Assembly (NCBI GenBank): GCA_937897615.1
Contig: CALCNO010000227.1
Location: 1-55,153 of the forward strand
Origin: an uncultured Anaerolineaceae bacterium
GTDB taxonomy: Bacteria > Chloroflexota > Anaerolineae > Anaerolineales > Anaerolineaceae
DNA length: 55,153 nt
Direction: 5' to 3'
In this document: piece after piece, positions 9,027 through 16,955 of the stretch
Layout: each line of letters begins with the position of its first letter
How positions within the stretch are numbered: position 1 is the stretch's first letter
Notes under the pieces: generated by a model
Told to the model about the DNA's origin: nothing
Database searches by the model: none
The model's input: the letters and a program-made list of their open reading frames with translations, nothing else
Position numbers and translations under genes: made by a program

Positions 9027-9845
9027 TTAATCGTTGTCCTTGTCGCGCATTTCACGTTCCCAGCGAATGGCCGCCTCTTTGATCAACTGCCGCACCTCAG
9101 GGTAGGGGACGGCATCCACCCCGTCGAATTTTTCCATGCCAAACCAAACATCCACGCCGTGATCCGCGCGCTCAATCAGCTTGACGCCTTTCTCGCGCAA
9201 AGGTGAGGATTCGAGCATCTTGTAGATGATGTCGCTGATCTGGCCGGCAACCGTCTTAGCCCGGAAAGATACCGGTTCCTGGGGAGTTGCCGGTAACGGT
9301 TTCACCTCAGGCGGCTCAATGCTTTCCTGGCTGGCAAAGGAACGGTTTACCGGAACTGTTGGGCGCACACTCGACAGATCTTCATCCATGTCAACAAATG
9401 GCAATGGGCGCGTTGTGCCCGGGTGGGTGGGCACCTGTTCTTGAGAAGAAAAATCGGCGCTGGTATCATAAGAAAAGCCGCCGGCTGATTCCTCAAAATA
9501 TGTCCCCGCTGAAAAAGCCGCCGGTGTTTCCTCTTCCTCTTTAATCGGTTTTACCCATACTGCAAAAAGTTCTGCCAGGCGCAAAGCCTTTTTTTGCATC
9601 TCAGGCGACAGGTCGGCGTAGTCCCGGTAAAATGCCTCTTCCATCTCTGTAATGATCTTCTTGGTAGCCGGGCTGTACCACAGGCGCGCAATGGCAGCAT
9701 ATCCCTCTTTTTTGATCTCCTGGGATTCATCGCTCTCAACTCGTTTCCGTGATCCCCGGTTGGCAAAAAGACTTGCCACAAGAATGCCCACCAGCAAACA
9801 GGCGGCTCCTGTGATAATCAAATAAAGAGTTTCTTGCGTAATCAT
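9027..9845 (-). CDS. Membrane-anchored protein of unknown function
   Basis: 272 residues. One N-terminal hydrophobic segment (LYLIITGAACLLVGILVASL) would anchor it, with basic residues (RGSRKR) after it suggesting a cytoplasmic body. A helical domain around residues 45-100 (GYAAIARLWYSPATKKIITEM) is followed by a Pro/Ser/Glu-rich linker to about 190 and a C-terminal domain (KTVAGQISDIIYKMLESSPL to the end). Not recognised. AGAGG precedes the ATG. Has its own promoter at 9905-9934 and may also be read from mutM. Confidence 0.75.
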   Translation of the reverse strand: MITQETLYLIITGAACLLVGILVASLFANRGSRKRVESDESQEIKKEGYAAIARLWYSPATKKIITEMEEAFYRDYADLSPEMQKKALRLAELFAVWVKPIKEEEETPAAFSAGTYFEESAGGFSYDTSADFSSQEQVPTHPGTTRPLPFVDMDEDLSSVRPTVPVNRSFASQESIEPPEVKPLPATPQEPVSFRAKTVAGQISDIIYKMLESSPLREKGVKLIERADHGVDVWFGMEKFDGVDAVPYPEVRQLIKEAAIRWEREMRDKDND

Positions 9846-9904
9846 TTATACCTCTGGTCTCCTGCCCCCTGTCTGCCGCTAATAAATGTTTACATAATAT
9901 ATAG

Positions 9905-9934
9905 ATAATACATGATTTCAGTAAAAGTTTTCAA
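9905..9934 (-). promoter_or_regulatory. Promoter of the 9027-9845 gene
   Basis: Minus strand TTGAAA (9934-9929), 18-nt spacer, TATTAT (9910-9905), in a short AT-rich gap downstream of mutM. The leader would be about 50 nt. Confidence 0.6.
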
Positions 9935-9941
9935 CTCCACT

Positions 9942-10790
9942 TTACCCAATTTGCTGGCATTTGGGGCAATAGTGGGTTCCACGCTGCCCCACCACCATGC
10001 GTTGAATCAATGTGCCGCACACCGGGCAAGGCTGGCCGGTTCTCTGATACACCTTAAAGTGATTCTGGAACTCCCCGCCCCGGTAAACCCAATCGATGCT
10101 GGCGCCGTTGCGCCGGATTCCTTCTTCGAGAACCTGGTGGATGGCCGCAACCAATGCCTGCACCTGAGAGTTGGTGAGCGTGCGCGCCGGCGTCAATGGA
10201 TGGATTGCTGAAAGGAACAAAGCTTCGTCGGTATAAATGTTCCCCAGCCCCGCAATCACGCTCTGATCCAGAAGAAGCGGCTTGATGCGTCGCGAGGTCG
10301 CGTGCAGCTTCTCGAGCAGCCCCTCCGGCGTCAAATCTGCAGAAAGAGGCTCCACGCCCAGGCTACCGGTCACCTCGCCGGCATCCTTTACCAGCCAAAG
10401 GCGCCCGAATTTGCGCGGATCGTTGAACACCATGCGCCAGCCGTCCGCAAAGCCGATCACGACACGGTCATGCGGCAGTGTCGCTGCATCTGCCGGTTCC
10501 ACGCGGATGTCGCCGCTCATGCGCAAATGGATTAGCAAAGTCATTTCCGCCAGTTCGATGACAAGGTATTTCCCGCGGCGTCCCACGCCCATCACCCTCT
10601 GGCCAACCAGTGCGCGCTCAAACTCGTCTTTTGAAGGAACCGCCAAGCTGCGCGCCCATTGCACCGTTACAGATGAAACCACCCGCCCCACAATCCCGGG
10701 GCGGGTGTTGATTTCCAATTTCTTTTCTCCATTGGTCAAGGGGTTGCGCAGGGAACGCGCAATCGTTTCAACTTCCGGGAGTTCAGGCAT
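9942..10790 (-). CDS. mutM: Formamidopyrimidine-DNA glycosylase (Fpg/MutM)
   Basis: 282 residues, typical length. Removes oxidised purines such as 8-oxoguanine and nicks the strand by beta,delta-elimination. The N-terminus PELPEVETIAR supplies the catalytic Pro and Glu; GRRGKYLVIEL carries the conserved Lys of the family; LHATSRRIKPLLLDQSVIAGLGNIY includes the GNIY helix-two-turn-helix; the C-terminal C-P-V-C ... C-P-K-C zinc finger is complete. Encoded 13 nt after prs in the same direction, so it is likely in the same transcript. Confidence 0.95.
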   Translation of the reverse strand: MPELPEVETIARSLRNPLTNGEKKLEINTRPGIVGRVVSSVTVQWARSLAVPSKDEFERALVGQRVMGVGRRGKYLVIELAEMTLLIHLRMSGDIRVEPADAATLPHDRVVIGFADGWRMVFNDPRKFGRLWLVKDAGEVTGSLGVEPLSADLTPEGLLEKLHATSRRIKPLLLDQSVIAGLGNIYTDEALFLSAIHPLTPARTLTNSQVQALVAAIHQVLEEGIRRNGASIDWVYRGGEFQNHFKVYQRTGQPCPVCGTLIQRMVVGQRGTHYCPKCQQIG

Positions 10791-10803
10791 GGCAATTTAG
10801 GCC

Positions 10804-11799
10804 TTACTCGTTGAACAGCTCACCTACGCTGCGACCCTCGTTGGTGCGCAAAATCACTTCGCCCAGCAGCGGCGCGACAGAAAGCACGGTCAGGCGCCCG
10901 TGGAATTTTGCCAGTTTTTCCTGGGGGATGGGAATGGTATCGGTGGTGACAAATTCCGTCACGGGCAGCGCAGCCAGGCGGTCAGGAGAATCTGCCGAGA
11001 ACACCGGGTGCACAAAAACCACGAACACATTGCGCGCGCCATTTTGCCGCACCAGGTTCACTGCCTGCGCCATCGAGCCGCCGGTATCCACTTCGTCATC
11101 CACGATGATCACATCGCGGCCTTTGGCATCGCCGATCAGGCTTAGCGCCTGGGCTTTGGCGTCATTGGCAACACGGCGTTTCTCAATAAAGGCCAGCGGT
11201 ACATCCAAAGATTCGGCAAAATTGCGTGCTTTTTTGGCAAAGCCCAGGTCGGCGGTGACCACCACCGGGTTGAGCATGTCTTTCTTTTTAGCCTTCAAGT
11301 AATCAATCAGGATGTAATAGGCAGTTAACACATCACCGGGGATGGAGAAGAACCCTTGAATCTGGCCGGCGTGGAGGTCCAGGAACATATAGCGGTCGGC
11401 GCCTGCCACCTCAATCATATCCGCTACCAGCCTGGCAGTGATAGGAATACGCGGCTGGTCTTTTTTGTCTGAACGGGCGTAGCAAAGGTAAGGCACCACA
11501 GCCGTTACACGCGCCGCAGAATCAAGGCGCAGGGTTTGCAGCAAAATGAGCAACTCCATCAGGTTGCGGTGCACCGGCGCAGAGGTAGTTTGGATCACGT
11601 AGCAGTCCTGCCCGCGCACACTGGAGTGCAATTGCACGAACAGGTTGTCATTGGGGAACTGGATAATGTCGCGCTGCATCAAAGGCAAGTTTATGTGCGT
11701 GGAAATGCGCGTTGCCAGTTCCGGGCAGGAAGTGCCCGCGTAGAGCTTAACATCCCCATATTTCATGCGGTCGTGCCGCCCGGTAATGATCCCTGCCAT
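10804..11799 (-). CDS. prs: Ribose-phosphate pyrophosphokinase
   Basis: 331 residues. Makes PRPP from ribose 5-phosphate and ATP for nucleotide, His and Trp synthesis. The sequence shows RSDKKDQPRIPITARLVADM, the metal/ATP-binding DLHAGQIQGFF, the catalytic FIEKRR segment, and the PRPP-binding loop VIIVDDEVDTGGS. The first ATG (11799), preceded by GGAG, is 1 nt from the stop of the acetyltransferase; a later ATG (MKYGDVKLYAG) is possible and closer to the usual family start. In most Prs proteins the last loop is DDIIDTGGT, so this is a slightly divergent member. Confidence 0.93.
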   Translation of the reverse strand: MAGIITGRHDRMKYGDVKLYAGTSCPELATRISTHINLPLMQRDIIQFPNDNLFVQLHSSVRGQDCYVIQTTSAPVHRNLMELLILLQTLRLDSAARVTAVVPYLCYARSDKKDQPRIPITARLVADMIEVAGADRYMFLDLHAGQIQGFFSIPGDVLTAYYILIDYLKAKKKDMLNPVVVTADLGFAKKARNFAESLDVPLAFIEKRRVANDAKAQALSLIGDAKGRDVIIVDDEVDTGGSMAQAVNLVRQNGARNVFVVFVHPVFSADSPDRLAALPVTEFVTTDTIPIPQEKLAKFHGRLTVLSVAPLLGEVILRTNEGRSVGELFNE

Positions 11800-11800
11800 A

Positions 11801-12355
11801 CTACTCTCCTTGCCTCTTGAGTTGATTCCACTCATCCTTGAGGATGCCCATAACAATCTCGTCAATGTAGACGCCGTTCTTATAGATCGCCTGGCGCAGC
11901 ACGCCTTCCTGCTGAAAACCCGCTGCCTTATAGCAGGCCATGGCGCGCGGGTTGGTGGCATACACACGCAAAAAGATGCGGTGCAAATTCATATCGTCAA
12001 ACCCGTGCTGAAGCATTAAGCGGGTGGCCTCACCGCCAAACCCCTGGTTCCAGTACGCCTTTTCGCCGATCATGATGCCAAACTCGGCAGCATGGCTGAC
12101 CGGGTCAGCGTCGTGCAGGCCGGTGTTGCCGATGTGCAGCCAATCGGCACCCACTTTGGCTTCAATTGCCAGAATCTGCCCCTCATGAGTTGGGCGGCCC
12201 AATTGCCCTTCAAACCACTTCTCCTCCATTGCCTTTGAGAAAGGAGAGTTGGTGATCAAGAACTGGGTCACCTCGCGGTCGTTCAACCAACGCACAAAGG
12301 TCGGGATGTCCTCCCGCTCAATTGCCCGCAAACGCACTTTTTTGCCTACCAGCAT
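11801..12355 (-). CDS. GNAT N-acetyltransferase, RimJ/RimL-like
   Basis: 184 residues. The N-terminal VRLRAIEREDIPTFVRWLND is the common RimJ/RimL opening. The acetyl-CoA-binding stretch (EFGIMIGEKAYWNQGFGGEATRL) has the Q/R-x-x-G-x-G/A pattern as NQGFGG, followed by NLHRIFLRVYATNPRAMACYKAAGF, the signature of the protein/antibiotic acetyltransferase subgroup. Substrate unknown. Lies between aspS and prs, with a 1-nt gap to prs. Confidence 0.85.
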   Translation of the reverse strand: MLVGKKVRLRAIEREDIPTFVRWLNDREVTQFLITNSPFSKAMEEKWFEGQLGRPTHEGQILAIEAKVGADWLHIGNTGLHDADPVSHAAEFGIMIGEKAYWNQGFGGEATRLMLQHGFDDMNLHRIFLRVYATNPRAMACYKAAGFQQEGVLRQAIYKNGVYIDEIVMGILKDEWNQLKRQGE

Positions 12356-12370
12356 AACTCCTCTTTTTGG

Positions 12371-13690
12371 TTACGGGGTAATGCGGGTGGGCCCGCGGAA
12401 GATGTACACCGATTCGCGGATGTTGCTCACGCCAAGCATTACCATCATCAAGCGCGAGAGCCCAAGGCCAAAGCCGCCGTGCGGCGGGCAGCCATAGCGG
12501 AAAAAGTCCAGGTAGTACTGAATGGGTTCATAGCTGAGACCCTTCTCGGTGGCCTGTTTCTTGAGCACCTCAACCCGATGCTCGCGCTGAGCGCCGGTGG
12601 TAATCTCCAACCCGCAGGCGATCAAGTCGAAGCTGCGCGTGAGCGTGGGGTCGTCCGAATGGCGCATGTGGTAGAACGGGCGCACGCCAATGGGCCAATC
12701 GGTAATGAATACAAAATCATGGTTGAATTTTTCTTTTACATAAGCGGCAATCTCACGTTCGCCGCCAGGGTCAATATCACCTTTTTTGTCTGCCGGCAGG
12801 CTGTAGCCCCGGGACTTGAGGATTTCTACCGTCTCTTTCATAGTAAGGCGCGGGAAAGGCACGGTGGGCACCATCAGGTCAACGCCAAAGAGTTCTTTGA
12901 TCTCTTCGCCGTGAAGTTCCTTCACACGCGAGTAAATGTATTGGAGCCAGTTTTCTTCAGAGCGCATCACGTCTTCGTGGCTATCGATCCAGGAAATTTC
13001 CACATCCACGCCGGTGAACTCGGTCATGTGGCGCGAAGTGAACGATGGATCGGCGCGAAAGACAGGGCCGATCTCGAAAATACGCTCAAATCCGGCGGCC
13101 ATCGCCATCTGTTTGTAAAACTGCGGCGATTGCGCCAGATAGGCCTTGCGGTCAAAGTAATCCAGAGAAAACAGCTCAGCGCCGCTTTCACTGGGGCTGC
13201 CGGTCAGCTTGGGAGAATGGATTTCGACAAAATTATTCTTTACCCAGTACTCGCGCATGGCCATTTCTACAGTGGTTTCCACCTTGAAAAGCAGCGCATT
13301 CACCGGGCGGCGCAGGTCAAGGTAGCGCCAGTCCAGGCGAAAATCTAAAATGGGCAGGGTTTCCGCAAACGGATCAAACGGCAATGGAATATCCGCGCTA
13401 TTTTGCACTTCCAGGGATTCCAATTGGATTTCCAGGCCGTTCAACTTGACTACGGGGTTATCAATCACTTTACCGGTGATGCGCAAAGCAGATTCCACGC
13501 CAGTTTTGGCAATTAATTCTGCCAGAGCCTCATCGTTGGGTTTCCAGTGAGCCACCTGAGCCAGCCCTGTCGCGTCGCGCAGGATCAGGAATTGAATCTT
13601 CTTCTGATCGCGCAGCGTTTGCAGCCAACCCTGAATCATCACCGTCTGGCCGATTTTGTCCCGTAAGTCCTTAATCAATGTGCGTTCCAT
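12371..13690 (-). CDS. aspS: Archaeal-type aspartyl-tRNA synthetase (AspRS2)
   Basis: 439 residues, a class II synthetase of the archaeal/eukaryotic AspRS type. The N-terminal OB-fold (GWLQTLRDQKKIQFLILRDATG) is followed by SPKLTGSPSESGAELFSLDY, the flipping-loop region, motif 2 (GPVFRADPSFTSRHMTEF) and motif 3 (GFGLGLSRLMMVML). The roughly 120-residue GAD insertion of standard bacterial AspRS is absent, explaining the short length. Bacterial copies of this type are often non-discriminating and make Asp-tRNA(Asn) for GatCAB amidation; that is inference here. ATG 13690 is chosen as AGGAG lies 7 nt before it, whereas the ATG at 13696 is too close. Confidence 0.92.
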   Translation of the reverse strand: MERTLIKDLRDKIGQTVMIQGWLQTLRDQKKIQFLILRDATGLAQVAHWKPNDEALAELIAKTGVESALRITGKVIDNPVVKLNGLEIQLESLEVQNSADIPLPFDPFAETLPILDFRLDWRYLDLRRPVNALLFKVETTVEMAMREYWVKNNFVEIHSPKLTGSPSESGAELFSLDYFDRKAYLAQSPQFYKQMAMAAGFERIFEIGPVFRADPSFTSRHMTEFTGVDVEISWIDSHEDVMRSEENWLQYIYSRVKELHGEEIKELFGVDLMVPTVPFPRLTMKETVEILKSRGYSLPADKKGDIDPGGEREIAAYVKEKFNHDFVFITDWPIGVRPFYHMRHSDDPTLTRSFDLIACGLEITTGAQREHRVEVLKKQATEKGLSYEPIQYYLDFFRYGCPPHGGFGLGLSRLMMVMLGVSNIRESVYIFRGPTRITP

Positions 13691-13710
13691 GTTCATTCTC
13701 CTGACCAATG

Positions 13711-13716
13711 ATTATA
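13711..13716 (-). promoter_or_regulatory. Possible -10 box upstream of aspS
   Basis: A perfect TATAAT on the minus strand lies 20 nt before the aspS start, in the 43-nt gap after meaB. No good -35 is seen at normal spacing. It may give aspS an internal start within the longer operon. Confidence 0.45.
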
Positions 13717-13733
13717 GCTTAATCCGTTTTATT

Positions 13734-14717
13734 TCATTTAATTAATTGCTCCACTGCCTGGCGCGGCGAGATACGGCGGGTATATACCTGCTCCATTACC
13801 TCGTCAATCTGGCTTTGCGGATGGTCGCGTTGCCAATCGTCATACAGCATGGAACGCAATAGCTGTGCGAACTCTACCTGCAAGCGCTCACGGCTGCGTT
13901 GTTTCAGGATGTCTGAGTCCTGCAAGTATTCCCAATGCTTAAAGATAGCATCCGCCAGTTCCTGCATGCCCACGCCTTGCGTAGCAACCGTTTTGATCAC
14001 CGGGGGCTGCCAACCACTGTTCACCGGCTGCAACTCGTCAACAGCCTGTTTATGGCCAGCTTTGCCGCTCACCCCGGCCAAATAACCCAGTTCAAGCGCG
14101 GACCTGAGGGCACGTTCCGTGCTTTCCACACCCGGCAGGTCAGCCTTGTTGAGCACCAGAATATCGGCAATTTCCATAATGCCGGCCTTGATGGATTGGA
14201 TATCATCGCCCAGGCCGGGTGCCTCCACCACCAGGGTAGTGTGCGCCAAACGCGCGATCTCAATCTCGGATTGGCCGGCGCCCACCGTCTCAATGAGCAC
14301 CACCTCATAGCCGGCAGCATCCAGGAGCTGTACCACGCCAGCAGTGGTCAACGCCAGACCGCCCAGTGCGCCGCGTGAAGCCATGGAACGGATGAAGACG
14401 CCATCATCGCCGGACAGGTCACGCATGCGCACGCGGTCCCCCAAAATTGCTCCCCCGGTAAATGGGCTGGAGGGATCCACCGCCACGATGCCGACGGTTA
14501 GATGTTTTTCCGTACGCAGATACTTACTGAGTTGATTAACAAGCGAAGATTTGCCGGTGCCGGGCGCCCCGGTAACCCCCACAAGAAAAGCCCGCCCGGC
14601 CCGCGAAAAGGTTTCATCCAGCGCTTTCTGGCCGGCAGGGGTGCCATTTTCCACCGCTGTGATCTGGCGCGCCAGCGCCAGGCGGTGGTCTTTGGAAAGC
14701 AACCCTCTGGCAGACAT
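13734..14717 (-). CDS. meaB: Methylmalonyl-CoA mutase-associated GTPase MeaB
   Basis: 327 residues, standard length. MeaB/ArgK is a G3E P-loop GTPase that protects and reloads adenosylcobalamin-dependent mutases. Walker A is GAPGTGKSSL; the Mg-binding and base-recognition parts are visible as AVDPSSPFTGGAILGDRVRM, IETVGAGQSE and VLNKADLPG. The C-terminal dimerisation arm (YTRRISPRQAVEQL) is present. It follows the B12-binding subunit by 5 nt, which supports the role. Confidence 0.93.
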   Translation of the reverse strand: MSARGLLSKDHRLALARQITAVENGTPAGQKALDETFSRAGRAFLVGVTGAPGTGKSSLVNQLSKYLRTEKHLTVGIVAVDPSSPFTGGAILGDRVRMRDLSGDDGVFIRSMASRGALGGLALTTAGVVQLLDAAGYEVVLIETVGAGQSEIEIARLAHTTLVVEAPGLGDDIQSIKAGIMEIADILVLNKADLPGVESTERALRSALELGYLAGVSGKAGHKQAVDELQPVNSGWQPPVIKTVATQGVGMQELADAIFKHWEYLQDSDILKQRSRERLQVEFAQLLRSMLYDDWQRDHPQSQIDEVMEQVYTRRISPRQAVEQLIK

Positions 14718-14722
14718 GAGAG

Positions 14723-15124
14723 TTACCTGCCTGCAACAAACTTATGAATATCCTCAACAACCCTGGTGGTTGTGGTACCCGGGCCGTACACCGTGCTCAC
14801 GCCTGCTTTAAGCAAGGCCAGAACATCTTCTTCCGGGATGATACCGCCCACAAAAAAGACCACGTCCTTTTGCCCATTGGCACGCACCAAATCGATGATG
14901 CGCGGCACCAGTACCATGTGCGCCCCCGAAAGGATCGAAAGCCCCACAGCATCCACATCCTCCTGCAGAGCAGCTTCAGCCACCATCTCCGGGGTTTGGC
15001 GCAGGCCCGTGTAGATCACCTCCATGCCGGCATCGCGCAGCGCGCGCGCCACCACCTTGGCCCCCCTATCATGACCATCCAGGCCGGGTTTTGCCACCAA
15101 AACGCGAATCTTTCGTTCCGCCAT
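14723..15124 (-). CDS. Cobalamin-binding small subunit of methylmalonyl-CoA mutase type
   Basis: 133 residues, a stand-alone B12-binding Rossmann domain. The signature D-x-H-x-x-G appears as GLDGHDRGAK with the cobalt-ligating His, followed by the S-x-L segment (VGLSILSGAH) and the G-G motif (VVFFVGGIIPEEDV). In archaea and Chloroflexota the mutase is split into a large catalytic subunit and this small one. The catalytic subunit is not in the window. GGAG precedes the ATG, and a good promoter lies at 15154-15182. Confidence 0.92.
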   Translation of the reverse strand: MAERKIRVLVAKPGLDGHDRGAKVVARALRDAGMEVIYTGLRQTPEMVAEAALQEDVDAVGLSILSGAHMVLVPRIIDLVRANGQKDVVFFVGGIIPEEDVLALLKAGVSTVYGPGTTTTRVVEDIHKFVAGR

Positions 15125-15153
15125 ATACTACTCCAGATCGAGTATTTTCTTTG

Positions 15154-15182
15154 ATTATACACTTTGATGAAGTCGCCCCCAA
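15154..15182 (-). promoter_or_regulatory. Promoter of the mutase small subunit / meaB / aspS operon
   Basis: Minus strand TTGGGG (15182-15177), 17-nt spacer, perfect TATAAT (15159-15154). Leader of about 24 nt carrying the GGAG site. No cobalamin riboswitch could fit in so short a leader. Confidence 0.7.
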
Positions 15183-15231
15183 CCTGTCAGGCGAATTCGG
15201 GATGAAACTCATGGGATAAATATGCAACTTT

Positions 15232-15253
15232 CTTAAGTGATAGCTAACTTAAG
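15232..15253. promoter_or_regulatory. Operator-like inverted repeat in a divergent gap
   Basis: CTTAAGT-GATAGCTA-ACTTAAG: two 7-bp arms around 8 bp, itself containing TAGCTA. It sits about 50 bp upstream of the mutase-operon -35 and about 75 bp upstream of the -10 of the DUF4190 gene. It could bind a dimeric regulator; no T-run follows, so it is not a terminator. Confidence 0.35.
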
Positions 15254-15325
15254 GAGAATCCTATTACTGATCAGGAAGTCCCCAAATTGAAAACTACACT
15301 GACACCTTTTGATAATCGATCCGTA

Positions 15326-15331
15326 TATAAT
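15326..15331 (+). promoter_or_regulatory. -10 box of the DUF4190 gene
   Basis: A perfect TATAAT, 37 nt upstream of the ATG, with no clear -35. The leader contains GAGGAG before the start. Confidence 0.45.
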
Positions 15332-15368
15332 GAAAAGGGAAATTTACGTTTGTTTGAGAGGAGATAAA

Positions 15369-15719
15369 ATGACAATTCCTGAAACACTTCCACCCGCACC
15401 AGAGTATCGCCCTGTTGCTAAAAAGGACAGCGGGTTGGCAATCGCCAGCCTGGTTTGCGGCATTGCCGCGTGGGTCGTCTTCCCATTCATTGCGGCTATT
15501 GCAGCTGTTGTTACCGGCCATCTTGCCAAAAAGGAAATCCGCCGGAGCAATAACACCATCGGCGGTGACGGTATGGCCCTGGCCGGCTTGCTGATGGGCT
15601 ACATCCAGTTGGGACTGATGCTGCTCGCCGTCATTTTTATAATGATGATCGTGTTGCTGGTAGCCCCCGGCTCCCAGGTTTTTGGTAGCGTTTCATCCCT
15701 GGTTGGAGCATTTCTTTAA
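15369..15719 (+). CDS. DUF4190 two-helix membrane protein
   Basis: 116 residues. After a Pro-rich N-terminal tail come two hydrophobic segments (LAIASLVCGIAAWVVFPFIA and LGLMLLAVIFIMMIVLLVA) separated by a loop with GHLAKKEIRRS and GGDGMALAGLLMGY. This is the DUF4190 pattern; function unknown. ATG 15369 is favoured by AGGAG 6 nt upstream. The gene is its own unit, with a promoter-like -10 box upstream and a terminator after it. Confidence 0.8.
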   Translation: MTIPETLPPAPEYRPVAKKDSGLAIASLVCGIAAWVVFPFIAAIAAVVTGHLAKKEIRRSNNTIGGDGMALAGLLMGYIQLGLMLLAVIFIMMIVLLVAPGSQVFGSVSSLVGAFL

Positions 15720-15738
15720 TTCCCTTTTGCATCAGCAC

Positions 15739-15771
15739 ATGAGCCAGCCTTCCCGGCTGGCTCATTGTTTT
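15739..15771 (+). terminator. Rho-independent terminator after the DUF4190 gene
   Basis: ATGAGCCAGCC (15739-15749), loop TTCCC, GGCTGGCTCAT (15755-15765), then TGTTTT. An 11-bp GC-rich stem and T-run 19 nt after the stop. Confidence 0.85.
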
Positions 15772-15833
15772 CAGTAAGGCTCCTATGGTAAACTTAGCGG
15801 GTAATTGATACTTATTCGAGGAGAGGTTCTCCT

Positions 15834-16937
15834 ATGCCGGTGATCTATCCCTTTACTGCAGTGGTTGGACAGGAACGAATGCGGCGCGCATTGGTGCTCA
15901 ATGCTGTAGACCCACGCATCGGTGGCGTGCTCATCCGCGGTGAACGCGGCACCGCCAAAAGCACGGCGGCGCGTGCGCTGGCAGCATTGCTGCCCAATGT
16001 GAAAGTTGTTGAAGACTGCCGCTTTGGCTGCGACCCCGACAAACCGGCCACCTGGTGCACTGAGTGCAAAGAACGTGCCCAGACCGGTGAAAAACTGCGC
16101 TCGATCACCCGCCCAACGCCTTTTGTAAATCTTCCTGTTTCCGCCACAGAAGACCGCGTGGTGGGCACCCTGGATATCGAAAAGGCCATCCAGAAAGGCG
16201 TGCGCGCCTTTGAGCCCGGCGTGCTGGCAGCAGCCAACCGCGGCTTGCTCTATATCGACGAGGTCAACCTGCTGGATGACCACGTGGTGGACGTGCTGCT
16301 GGATGCCGCGGCGATGGGCGTGAATATCGTGGAGCGTGAGGGCATCTCCTTCTCGCACCCGGCGCGCTTTATCCTTGTGGGCACCATGAACCCGGAGGAA
16401 GGCGATCTGCGCCCGCAGTTGCTTGATCGCTTTGCTCTTTCGGTGGAGATTCGCGGTATTCGCGATGCGCGCGAACGTGTGAGCATCATGGAGCGCAATC
16501 TTGCCTTTGAGGCTGACGCTGCCCACTTCCGCTCGGATTTTCAGGAAAAGGAAAATGAACTCTCGCAGCAGATCGGGAACGCACGTAACCTGGTGGATGA
16601 AGTCACTTATACCCGCCAGAATCTGCTCTCCATTGCTGCGCTGACTTCCTCTCTCAATGTAGACGGGCACCGCTCCGACCTGGTGATCCTCAAGACCGCC
16701 CGTGCCCAGGCCGCCTTTGATGGCCGCACCGCCATCAATGACCGCGACATCGCTCTGGCTGCCGAACTGGCACTGCCGCACCGCCTTAAGAGCAGTCCCT
16801 TCCAACGCGAGGAAATGGGTATGGAAGAGCTGCAGGAACGCATCGAACAGCTCCAGGGCGGCACTACTACCAGCACCAAGCAGGAATCCATGTCTGACCT
16901 GGGGGATGATGAATCCAATAGCCCAAAAAAAGTGTAA
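15834..16937 (+). CDS. Chelatase-type AAA+ ATPase (ChlI/BchI-like), zero-frame product
   Basis: 367 residues in frame zero. The sequence matches the ATPase of magnesium/cobalt chelatases: PFTAVVGQERMRRAL, Walker A RGERGTAKST, the Cys-bearing segment FGCDPDKPATWCTECK, Walker B GLLYIDEVNLLDD, sensor VGTMNPEEGDLRPQLLDRF with the Arg finger. The chelatase ATPase ring drives Mg2+ or Co2+ insertion into a tetrapyrrole. The frame ends SNSPKKV-TAA straight after an A7 run. GAGGAG lies before the ATG. No porphyrin-binding H/CobN subunit is in the window, so Mg versus Co cannot be decided. Confidence 0.9.
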   Translation: MPVIYPFTAVVGQERMRRALVLNAVDPRIGGVLIRGERGTAKSTAARALAALLPNVKVVEDCRFGCDPDKPATWCTECKERAQTGEKLRSITRPTPFVNLPVSATEDRVVGTLDIEKAIQKGVRAFEPGVLAAANRGLLYIDEVNLLDDHVVDVLLDAAAMGVNIVEREGISFSHPARFILVGTMNPEEGDLRPQLLDRFALSVEIRGIRDARERVSIMERNLAFEADAAHFRSDFQEKENELSQQIGNARNLVDEVTYTRQNLLSIAALTSSLNVDGHRSDLVILKTARAQAAFDGRTAINDRDIALAAELALPHRLKSSPFQREEMGMEELQERIEQLQGGTTTSTKQESMSDLGDDESNSPKKV

Positions 16938-16955
16938 CGCCGGAAGAAACCGGCG
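16925..16955 (+). promoter_or_regulatory. Candidate -1 programmed frameshift signal
   Basis: The zero-frame codons CCA AAA AAA GTG TAA place the heptamer A-AAA-AAA (16925-16931) in the exact X-XXY-YYZ phase for tandem -1 slippage. A 6-nt spacer (GTGTAA, holding the zero-frame stop) is followed by a GC-only hairpin CGCCGG-AAGAAA-CCGGCG (16938-16955). After a -1 shift the frame is open for 328 codons to 17917 and encodes the linker and VWA domain. An SD-like GGGGGA lies 18 nt before the slip site, which is farther than usual for a stimulator. Transcriptional slippage on A7 is an alternative. Confidence 0.75.

Noticed and set aside
15125..15368. Cobalamin riboswitch for the B12-binding mutase subunit
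   Set aside because: The leader from the -10 box to the ATG is only about 24 nt and no B12-box is visible in the gap.
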